From Codonopsis lanceolata (taxonomy: Eukaryota; Streptophyta; Magnoliopsida; Asterales; Campanulaceae), in NCBI GenBank assembly GCA_013146195.2, contig CM028377.1, forward strand, positions 66,375,501-66,439,500: a stretch of 64,000 nt of DNA, written 5' to 3'. Shown one piece after another: positions 11,270-21,187 of this stretch (position 1 is the stretch's first letter; each line of letters starts with the position of its first letter). The position numbers were made by a program, and so were the translations under genes. The notes beneath the pieces are model-generated. The model saw only the letters and a program-made list of their open reading frames with translations, ran no database searches and was not told where the DNA came from.

Positions 11270-13385
11270 CGTCTAAGAATGCAAGGTGATACTATAGGTC
11301 GCATTTTTTTATGTTGCTTCTGGGGAAGGAGAATTGTATTACTTGAGAACTTTGTTGAACGTAGTGCGGGGACCAACTTGCTTTGAGGACATCAGATTTG
11401 TCAATGGGGTTCAATATAACTCTTTTAGGGATGCTTGCTATGCACTAGGCTTATTGGATGACGATAAGGAATATGTTGAGGGAATTGTGGAAGCTAGCCA
11501 CTGGGGCTCAACTCATTCTTTAAGGTGTCTTTTTTCGACATTGTTGATGTCAGAATCTATGTCTCGACCTAAGTTCGTATGGGAGTCATGTTTACAGTAT
11601 TTTCCAGATGACATCATATGCACACGCAGGCGTCTATTAAGGCATGAAGGTGATGAATTGTCATTTTAATTTTTTAAATCATTTTTTGCATCATTGTTTC
11701 ACTAATCAAGTTATTTATATGTTGTGAATTTAATAGGATTACAATTGAATGGGGAAGAAATTCAAGATTTAACTTTACTGGAGCTTGAAAAAATACTGCG
11801 AAGCAGAGGCAAAAGTTTACGTGATTTCCCTGTCATGCCGTGTCCAATTGATTTTGATGCATCAATATTCGATAATCGACTCATATGTGATGAGCTAATC
11901 TATGATAGAAGTTATTTGACTAACGAACACAAGCGGTTGTTACAATTGTGTACAGACAAACAAATAAATGTTTATAGCACAATCATGAATGATGTTGAAA
12001 GTGGTAATGGGGGTCTTTATTTCCTCTATGGTTGCGGTGGAACTGGAAAAACATTTTTGTGGAAGACGCTTTCAGCTGCTTTGAGATCAAAGGGTGAAAT
12101 AGTGTTGAATGTAGCATCAAGTGGTATAGCATCTCTTTTATTACCCAACGGTCGAACTGGTCATTCAAGATTTGCCATTCCTTTAAATTTACATGAAGAC
12201 TCAACGTGCAATATCAAACAAGGAAGTCCACTTGCACATCTAATTGTTAGAACAAAGCTTATAATTTGGGATGAGGCACCCATGGTGCATAGATATTGTT
12301 TTGAAGCTCTTGATAGAACTTTAAGGGATATAATGAGGTTCGAAAATGCAGATAGCTTCAATAAACCATTTGGAGGAAAAACTATGATTTTCGGTGGAGA
12401 TTTTCGTTAGATATTGTCGGTTACGCAGAAAAGACGTAAGCAAGATATTGTCATGGCAACAATTAACTCTTCTTATTTATGGTCACATTGTAAGGTCTTG
12501 AGACTCACAAAAAATATGCGACTACAACCTCTTGGTAATGATCAAAGTGGTCTCGAATTGAAGGCATTTTCTGAGTGGATTTTGAGTATCGGAGATGGAG
12601 CGTATGGGGGTGAAAATGATGGTGTTGCTTCTATAGAAATTCCAGACGATCTTTTGGTGAATGCATCAGATAATTTGATTCAGTCAATTGTTGAGTGCAC
12701 ATATCTGTCATTTTCAGAATCTTTTCATGACGTGTCATATTTACAAGAAAGGGCAATACTGGCTCCGACACTTGACGTTGTTGACACCATCAATGAGTAC
12801 ATGGTTAAAATAAATCATTCAGAAGGAAGAACTTATTTAAGTTCAGATTCTATTTGCAGGGCGGAAAAAACTTCAAGTTTGTTCAAAGACATTCATTCAA
12901 TTGAGTTTTTGCATAGTATAAAGTGTTCGGGGTTGCCAGACCATGAATTGACACTTGAAATTGGTGTTCCGGTAATGCTATTGAGAAACATTGATCATGC
13001 TGCAGGGTTGTGCAATGGAACAAGACTAATCATCACAAATCTTGGGGATCACATTGTTGAAGCAAAAATTTTGAATGGAAGTAATGTTGGAGAAAATGTT
13101 TTTATCACAAGGATGTCTTTAACTCCATCAGATGTAAGACTACCTTTCAAGTTCCAGAGAAGGCAATTTTCATTGATGGTATCATATGCAATGACAATCA
13201 ACAAGAGCCAATCGCACGTAGGTCTATTCTTGAAGAAGCCAGTATTTAGCCATGGACAGTTATATGTCGCAGTTTCTAGAGTAACAAATCGGTCTGGTTT
13301 AAAGATATTGATATGCGGTGAAGATGAAAAACCAACTAATAAAACAACAAATGTTGTGTATAAGGAAGTTTTTCAAAATACATAA
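11270..13385 (+). pseudogene. Helitron PIF1-type helicase (C-terminal half of RepHel), one in-frame TAG
   Basis: The first exon (to 11649; YYLRTLLNVVRGP, FEDIRFVNGVQY, ACYALGLL) is spliced to the exon from 11737 (GLQLNGEEIQDL). The helicase then shows Walker A GCGGTGKT, Walker B LIIWDEAPM, motif III GGDFR-stop, and the C-terminal MTINKSQSHV and GQLYVAVSRV motifs typical of PIF1-like Helitron helicases. A single TAG at 12408-12410 replaces the Gln of GGDFRQ; the frame before and after is the same and otherwise open to 13385. The upstream Rep part is absent: coding similarity begins only about 20 codons before YYLRTLL. Confidence 0.92.
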
Positions 13386-13538
13386 GAATTAGTGATATAC
13401 AGATGTGTATTTTCTAATAAACTAATTGTACTTATTTAATCCTTTAAGATTTTTTGTCCTCTTTATTTTGTTTATGTAAGATTAGTTGAAAATTTTATGT
13501 ATGTTTTAGTAACTTAAAATTTCTCCTCTTTATTTGAC

Positions 13539-13568
13539 GTGCGTTTAACGCACGGGTAAAAAAACTAG
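13539..13568 (+). terminator. Helitron 3' hairpin and CTAG end
   Basis: GTGCGT, loop TTA, ACGCAC is a perfect 6-bp stem. Eleven bases (GGGTAAAAAAA) separate it from CTAG. In the family this hairpin is the replication termination signal. Confidence 0.92.
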
Positions 13569-16500
13569 TTACTCTTAATGATAGAATTTCAACTTATATG
13601 GGCAGCACTGCCTCTATGCCATAGGCTAGAGAGTAAGGGGTAGCCCCAGTGGGTGTGCGAACTGAAGTGCGGTAGCCCCAGAGGGCTAGTGGCAATTTTT
13701 CTGGCCAGTCTCTTCCTGTATTAGCCATTTTTCTGATAATATTTTCCAACGTTTTGTTGGCTGCTTCAACGGCACCATTGGCTTACGGTCGGTAGGGGGA
13801 GGATTTATGCCTTTGAATTCTGAACTCGTCGAGCTGACGATTCACGTCCCCTTCAAAATGTGTGCCATTGTCTGAGATTATTTCGAAAGGCACTCCGTAT
13901 CGATATATGATGTTAGTCCGGATGAATTCGGACACCCTTCGAGCATTTAGAATTTTATAGGAAGAGGCTTCCACCCACTTCGTGAAGTAGTCGACGCCTA
14001 CTAGAACGTACTCGTGGCCATTGGATCCCTTCGGGTGAATTTGGCCTATGACGTCGATACCCCAAGTTGAAAAGGGCCAGGGGAATGTGGAGTTATATAA
14101 GATATGCGGGGGCACGTGCTGCAAATTTGCGAAACACTGGCACTTGTCGCAATGACGCACCCACCGAATATAGTCGGTTTCAAGTGTACTCCAATAGTAC
14201 CCCTGCCGGATAACTTTTTTGGATAACATATGGCCATTCATGTGGGGCCCGTAGGTACCACCATGAAGCTGGTCTATGATTTGCTCGGCTTTTGCTTGAT
14301 CGACGCATAATAGATTTAGGCCATGATAATGTCTTTTGTAAAGGCTGCCACTGCTAAACATGAATTGCGATGCCCATCTTCGTAGGGAGACCTTCCCTCT
14401 TTTGTCTAAGCTGGGAGGATAGATCCCTTTCTGAAGCAGATTTATGATATCTGAATACCAAGGATCGTGATCTGCTTCAGAAGCAGCATTGATTTTGAAG
14501 CAGTATGCCGGAGTGACCTTTTTCCCAACTACAAATGGTTGGACATTGGTTTCCGTGAGAATTTGGACCAATGATGGTAGAGTGGCCAAGGCATCGGCAA
14601 ATTGATTTCTATCCCGCGGCAAGTAGTGAAATGAGATGGAATAAAATTTGGCGGCCAGTGCAGTCAACTTGGCATGATAGAGCTGCAGCCGGGGATCTTG
14701 GATCTTCCACTTCCTTTCGACTTGATTTATGATCAAAGCAGAGTCTCCGTAGACTTCCAAATCTTTGGCTCCTTTGTGGAGGGCTTATTCTAGACCGGCA
14801 ATACAGGCTTCGTATTCAGCTGTATTGTTTGAGCATTCGAACTCCAACCTTATGGCCAACGGAGTGTGGGAATCTGCTAGGTCGATTAGCAAGATCCCTA
14901 TGCCAAAGCCTCTTTTATTTGCGGCTTCGTCAAAGAACATTTGCCAGCTGGTGTCGTGGTCAGTAATTTCCAGGTCACCTTCGTCTAGGAAGCTAGGCTC
15001 AGCTGCATCTTCTACTTTTAAGGGCAGATCGGCTAAATGGTCTGCAATTATGCTGCCTTTGATAGATTTAAGTGTGACATAAGTGATGTCAAACTCGTTG
15101 AGAAGAAATGACCACTTAGCCAGTCGACTAGATAGTGATGGCTTGCCGAAGATATATTTTATAGGATCCATTCTGGAGATAATCTTGATGGATCGTCCTT
15201 ACAAATAGGTCTTGAGCCTTTGCGTTGCCTAGACTAGGCCGGTGCAGCTTTTCTTTAATGCTGAATAATTTCGCTCGCTTCCTTGCAGCTTCCTACTTAT
15301 GAAGTAGATGGCGTTTTCAATGTAGGAATTTTCTTTTTCTTGGGCGAGCATAGCCCCTACTGACGTGTCTGTGACGGTTAAATATAGGAGGAGAGGTTTA
15401 TGTGTATGGGGCGGAGCTAGCACGAGTGGATTGGTAAGGTAGGCTTTTATTTTTTCGAAGGCTAGCTGGTATTTCTCGTCCCAAACTTGGTCAGTATTTT
15501 TCTTTAAGAGTTTGAAGAGGGGCTCACATATATATGTCAGTTGTCTGATGAAGCGGCTGATTTACTGCAATCGGCCCAGGAAGCATTTGACTTCGGCTGG
15601 AGTTTTTGGCTGCGACATCTCTATGATGGCTTTAATTTTGGCTGGCTCGATCTCGATGCCCTGCTTGATTACCATGAATCTCAGGACTTTACCTTTGGTA
15701 ACCACAAATGCGCATTTGGTGGGGTTAAGCTTCATTTGATGCTTCCTTAACCTTTCGAAGAATTTTCGAAGGTCTTTGATATGAGCACCATTGGCATCGC
15801 TGGAGTGCACGATCATGTCATCAACATAGACCTCAACTTCTTTATGAATCATGTCGTGGAAGAGGGTGGTGGCAGCCCTTTGATATGTAGCCCCGACATT
15901 TTTTATCCCAAATGGCATGACATTGTAGCAGTAGGTTCCCCAGGGAGTAGTGAATGAGGTTTTCTCCTGGTCTTCTGCTACCATTTTGATTTGATTGTAG
16001 CCCAGCATGCCGTCGATGAAAGATCTTATTTTGTGAGCAGTGACGGCGTCTACCACAATATCAATATTGGGTAGAGGGAAGTCATCTTTGGGCGATGCCT
16101 TGTTGAGGTCGCGGAAGTCTACACAGATCCGAACCTTCCCGTTGGGCTTGGGAACGATCACTATATTAGACAGCCAAATTGGGTATTCTACCACCCGAAT
16201 AAGTTTGACGTGCAGCTGCTTCATGATTTCTTCTTTTACTTGCAGTGACCATTCCAGTTTGATTCGGCGAAGCTTTTGTTTTATTGGTTGAGCATCCGGA
16301 TATATGGGGATCCGGTGTTCAACAATGGCTGGGTCCAACCCAGGCATATCTTCATAGGACCAGGCGAAGATGTCTACGAACTCTTTGAGGAGGTCAATAA
16401 GTGCTACCCTTTCAGGGCCTTGCAGGTAGCTGCCAATTTTGATTTCTTTTGTGTCATTGTTCAGCCCTAGATTAATAGTGGATAAGTCTTCATTTGCTGC

Positions 16501-18750
16501 TGATGAATGATGCTTTTCCTGGTGCTCGACTGACTTTACAAGCTCAAGCAAGTAATTTTTATCTTTTGGGTCCATTTCATCAAATGACTCATTATTATAA
16601 TTATTTAATGCGTCTTTTAATGTAGGTGCAACTAAGGAATAAGAAAAGACATTAAGATTATCATTAATAGCAAACTGTACAGGGTTATTTACATTGTTAA
16701 GGATCTGGGGTTTGAGATCCTCAATTTGAGGGAACGGATCGGTAGATGACCAATCCGTAAAGCTAGGAGAAGGATGTGGAATAGTATATCCGAAGTTGTC
16801 CACCAGATCTGCGGTCGTCAAGAGTGGACCAGTCGTAGTATACCAATTCTGCAAAGGCTTATCAATAATAGGCTCAAACTCAGCAGGGAGCTTTTCATAA
16901 TCAGTGCCTCCATCTATCATACCCAGGAAACTATCTCCCAGACTTTCGTCATCTAATAGGGTCAGAGCATAATCATCTTGGTCTATAGACCAAGTGTTTT
17001 CAATAGTGACAGTCTTATATGCAGTGCTACGGGGCTCCAGAGTAACCTATTCCATTTTATCAGTGATAATACCGACATCTTCAAAGATCTCCCAACCAGG
17101 GTGTCTTTTCCTACTCTGGTCTAGCCAGGGCTCGGGAAACATGAGGTAGGCTTTTGTTTCCCATTTTCTTACAAAGTAAACATTCAAGGTTTTTCTATAT
17201 GGCTGGAGGGGGGGATATTTGTAAGGACGTTTTTCTCTTTCTGCCTTACTTTTCTCACGTTTCTGCTTCATAACCGTGGTTACTCCAGCTAGAGTAGGTT
17301 TGTATCCTAGACTGAAAGGAGGGATACAATCCTTAAGTTTATCTTGGACTAAATTAACCAACCCCTGCTGATTTCTGCCAAGACCCAGACCAGACATATA
17401 ATTCATTTTTCGAAACATGTTTAAAGGGACCATGTTTCCTAAGGATGTAGTTTTCTTCTCGATGATGTCAGTTTCTCGCCCATATTCAATGGCGTTGACT
17501 ACAACTTGGGGGATAACCTCAAAGTCACTGAGGAATATACCAGTGTCATCATGTTCTATCTCGAGGATCGGGACGTCCTAATTTTCCTTGTTTTCCACGA
17601 TCTTATCAGCCAAAATGATTACTATATGATCATCGTGGATGAACTTGACACGTTGGTGCAGCGAGGAGGCTACCCCTTTTACCCCATGGATCCACGGACG
17701 TCCTAATAACAGGCTGAAAGTGGTTGGTATGTCTAAGACCTGGAATTCTACTGGCATGGTTAATGGCCCAATAGTCAGCATTAAAGTGACCACCCCTAGG
17801 ACATATCGACTAGTGTTGTCGTATGCCATTACTGTCTGCGATGAATGAGCAAGCTCTGATATTTTTGTTCCCAGTTTTGCCAGTGTGCTAGTGGGACATA
17901 CATTTAGAGAAGACCCATTGTCTATCAGAACTCGGGGAACCCTTTTTTCCATGACCCCCACAGTGATATGGAGAGCATCAATGTGGTTGGTTCCTTCCTT
18001 TGGCATGTCTAGATCAGTAAACATAATCACATTCCCAAAGTGAATGTTTCCGATCATTTGAGTGAGCTCATTCGGGGAGGTTTCAATAGGAATGACTGCC
18101 TGACTTAAAGATTTAGCCAACGTATCACGGTGGGTTTTGGAAGCACAGAGCAATCCCCAGATGGATATGTTAGCTTGAGTTTTCTTCATCTGAGCTAATA
18201 AAGTATCTCCCACCGTTTTAGCCCCAGTATCTGTTTCTTGATCTTTGCAAGAGTGGTCACCTCTTTCCAGGTTTGGTTTATAGGCTCGACCAGATCTAGT
18301 AAGGTGACTGACATCCCCACCGACCTAAGTGGCTTTTTTAATATTGTAGGTATTTTGGCTACCCAGGATAGTATCCCAAGAGAGCATATTGCAACTAGAC
18401 TCTTTTATGGATAGAGATGGAGAGAAAGGAATAATGATATATGGTAAGGGATGTTTATTCATTTCGAACTTGGGTACACAAAATTTTTCATCAACCTCAA
18501 TCATATTGATTTGAGGCAGAGAGTTATTGACTATATTTGGTCTAGGAGGAGGCTTCTCAATAACATTATCATCTATTAGGTCATGGATAGCATCTTTTAG
18601 TATATAACATTTGTCGGTGAAGTGACCACTACAGCGATGGTATTCACAATACTGGGCATGATTCCACGTCTTGGGCAGGGGTTCGGTGGCTTGCAGTGTA
18701 ATAACAACGCTGAAAGCTTTGGGCGTTTTTCTGTGTCTTTTTTCGATCAC
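13569..18750 (-). pseudogene. Gypsy (Tat) gag-pol polyprotein, main part
   Basis: Order on the minus strand: gag zinc knuckle (CEYHRCSGHFTDKC, near 18640); protease with VLIDNGSSLNV and LLGRPWIHG (about 17600-18000); G-patch-like MSGLGLGRNQQG (near 17390); reverse transcriptase with DFRDLNKASPKD, FIDGMLGYNQI and YVDDMIV (about 15750-16350); RNase H (about 15100-15420); a second RNase H with LEVYGDSALI and RDRNQFADALA (about 14560-14760); integrase HHCC zinc finger (HGGTYG..HCDKC) and D-D-E core (GIDVIG, ISDNGTHFEGD, NGAVEAANK) at 13740-14270. Every open block lies in one reading frame, separated only by stop codons, so decay was by substitution. The 13569 end continues at 6470. Confidence 0.92.
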
Positions 18751-19130
18751 TGAAAGTGAACCCGGGGCTTCTTATTTATAGGCTGAGAGAGGGACATCAC
18801 TGGGATTTCTGAATTTCACTCTGTGCTTCACCAGCTTGTACCGCGTGCTTCAGGATTTGTGCAATGCGTTAACTTTGGAGTGCACTGTAGCAGGTTTGGC
18901 GTCGGAACCATGCATTTTGGGCACCGCGCCAAGATCCCTTATTGGCCGCGCCTGCCTTCCATTCTCAGCTCCTTTTTTCCACTTTTGGCCCCTGCATTTT
19001 ACTATTTTGCGCATTCTGCTTTGTCTTTTGCATTTTTAAACCCTGTAACTTGACATTTGTTAAGTTTTAACAGGTCTTGATATCGCATGTCAAATTTACG
19101 TACCAGTGGTACGAAATTGGGGTGTCTACA
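18745..19130 (-). mobile_element. Gypsy LTR, U3 and start of R (5' LTR, truncated)
   Basis: The minus strand starts TGTAGACACCCC at 19130, a common plant gypsy LTR opening, and reaches a TATA box (TATAAATA, plus-strand 18773-18780) about 350 bp in. Only some 120 bp later the gag zinc-knuckle region begins, leaving no room for U5, primer-binding site or most of gag. A deletion between R/U5 and the 3' part of gag is inferred. The flanking 19131-19135 CAATT would be one copy of the target duplication. Confidence 0.75.
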
Positions 19131-19134
19131 CAAT

Positions 19135-21175
19135 TGGAAACTAATAAGAGTAATAATAATGAGGAATCCATTCGATCTATTAAAAGGTTAAAAGAAACAT
19201 ATGATGTTTGGAGGTCCTATAATAGGATAAGCGTGGACGGTGAAGGGCTAGTAATAGCAGAATATAAGTGATGTAAGAAACAATTTAAATATGTGGGTAG
19301 AAAATATGAGACTTCGACAATAAGACGTCAGAAGGATAGTTGCAAAATGTTAAAGTTTCATGATGTGGAACCAATGCTTGTTGATCATGATGGGAAGTTA
19401 AGGTCTAGGAAAGTAGGCCCAAAGATATCACGTAACTTCTTCGATGCTGCAGTTGTTAAACATGATCTGTCATTTTCATTTGTTGAATATGATGGCATTA
19501 AAAGTTGGGCAAAATACTTAAATCCTGATGTTCCTTGCATTTCTAGAATACTCTTGTTTCCGATATTAGAAGAATGTATGCGAGGGAGAAAACAAAACTT
19601 AAGCTTATCCTTGGTAATATTCAAAACAGAGTTTGTTTAACTTCAGATTTTTGGACTGCATGTACTAGTGAGTGTTACATTTACTTTATTGGTCATTTTG
19701 TGGATAAGAATTGGAAATTGAACAGTAAAATTCTTAGCTTTGCTCATATGCCTCCTCACCACTTGGGAGTTGAATTGACTGCTAAGTTATATGAATTTTT
19801 GAAGGATTGGGGGATTGAGAAAAAAGTTTTTTTCTTTGACATTGGATAATACATTTAACAATGGTAATATGTAAGAACTTTTGAAACAATAGTTCTCTTT
19901 GAATGATGACTTGTTGTGTGATGGTGAATTTTTTCACATTCGTTGTTGTGCTCACATATTAAATATCATTGTGCAAGAAGGTTTGAAAAAGGTGGTTGTT
20001 GCTTGGATAAAATTAGAGATTCCGTCAAGTATATGTGAAAGGTTCGGAGGGTAGAAAGAAAAAAATGAAGAATGTGTGAGTGCATTTGGTAATATTAACA
20101 CTAATATTGATTTACGGTTAGATGTGTCTACTCGTTGGAATTCAACTTATTTAATGTTGAGCAATGCAATTATTTATAAAAAGGTTTTTTTTCAGCTTCA
20201 ATTGAATGATCAAAATTATAAGTATTGTCCATCAATTGAAGGGTAGAAAAGAGGGGAGACAATTTGTGCATTTCTAGAGCCATTTTATCAAACTACCAAT
20301 CTTATCTCGGGCTCGTCTTATCCTACATCAAATTTGTACTTTTTACAAGTATAGAGGATTGAAGTTTTATTGAAAGGAAACTTGTCAAATGAAGATGAAG
20401 TGGTGAGTGATATGTGTAAGAAGATGAAAGAGAAGTTTGATAAATATTGGAGTGAATATAGCGTCGTGCTTGCATTTGGGGCTGTTCTTGATCCTCGATT
20501 AAAGTTGGTAATGTTGAAGTATTTTTATGGAAAGGTCGAGAATGATCCAAATAAATGTAAAGGGAAAGTGTCACTAATAAGGACAAAGCTGTATAAGCTT
20601 TTTGAGCATTATTCGAATGCTAAGATTTCAGGTCCTTCACAGCTACAATCATCTTTTGTTGTTACTCCATCTACATCATTCACAGTCTCAATCAATGTTA
20701 GTGCGTAAAAAAACATATTTGATGTAAGTATTTAGTATTTGAACACTTTCTTTCTTTCTTTCTTTCTTTTTCTTTAAGTTATATATATTTCATTTGATTA
20801 CATTTATTTTTGTATTCTTACATACTTTATTTAATATAGGGAATTAAAGCATTTGAGCACCAAACAATTTCCAATGCTAGAAAATCTCAGTTGGATCTTT
20901 ACTTGGAGGAGTCGAAGCACGAGTTTTCATTTTATGATGATTTTGGTGTCTTGAATTATTGGAGGGATCATAGGCATCGGTACCCAATCCTTACATCAAT
21001 GGCATGTGATATTTGGCCATTCCGATAACCACCGTTGCCTCAGAATCAACTTTTTCTATAGGTGATAGTGTGCTCACCAAATTTAGAAGTTCTACCCTAT
21101 CGAAAAATGTTCAAGCTCAAATTTGCCTTCGTAATTGGTTGCATGATTACGTTGATTATGATATGTTAGTTTAAC
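19135..21175 (+). pseudogene. hAT transposase (zf-BED, RICESLEEPER-like), broken
   Basis: A BED zinc-finger-like N-terminus lies at about 19190-19350 (VWRSYNRI, CKKQFKYVG, GRKYETSTIRRQKDSC, with the usual H of RHKDSC changed to Q). The RNase H-like catalytic start at 19574-19849 reads RVCLTSDFWTACTSE then YIYFIGHFVDKNWKL and SDWGIEKK-like sequence. After decayed sequence come an exon at 20370-20723 and an intron 20724-20839 containing a (TTTC)n run. The C-terminal dimerisation domain follows at 20840-21175 (SQLDLYLEES, DVLNYWRDHRHRYPILTSMACDI-like sequence, then TVASES-equivalent in a shifted frame). There are many stops and frameshifts. A downstream exon (24100-24184, DEDANVQKSPSE) lies beyond the solo LTR. 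Confidence 0.85.
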
Positions 21176-21187
21176 AATTTCTTAAAT

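Larger units (their letters stand above)
6471..13568 (+). mobile_element. Helitron, 7.1 kb, RPA plus truncated helicase
   Basis: The 5' end reads TCTATATATATATATAATGG right after host A6470. The 3' end is the hairpin GTGCGT-TTA-ACGCAC (13539-13553), 11 bases, then CTAG (13565-13568), followed by host T13569. This is the standard Helitron layout of 5' TC, 3' CTRR with an upstream hairpin, insertion between A and T, and no target duplication. Removing it rejoins the gypsy integrase frame exactly, which fixes both ends. It carries an intron-rich RPA-like gene and the C-terminal helicase half of RepHel. No HUH rolling-circle Rep domain was found, so it probably could not move by itself. Confidence 0.93.
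1..19130 (-). mobile_element. Ty3/gypsy retrotransposon, Tat lineage, with nested Helitron; left end beyond window
   Basis: Seen on the minus strand, reading from 19130 downwards: LTR, gag zinc knuckle, protease, reverse transcriptase, two RNase H regions, integrase, then two plus-strand (antisense) genes at 489-5649. Dual RNase H and extra antisense genes between pol and the 3' LTR are known traits of the plant Tat group. The right LTR terminus is TGTAGACACC (minus strand, at 19130), followed by hAT coding sequence, so the element landed in a hAT. A 7.1-kb Helitron splits it at 6470/13569. The 3' LTR and left target duplication are not in the window. The assignment of the antisense genes to this element is inferred from position and from the family. 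Confidence 0.85.

Noticed and set aside
16040..16470. Plus-strand frames opposite the gypsy reverse transcriptase
   Set aside because: Shadows of the minus-strand polyprotein.
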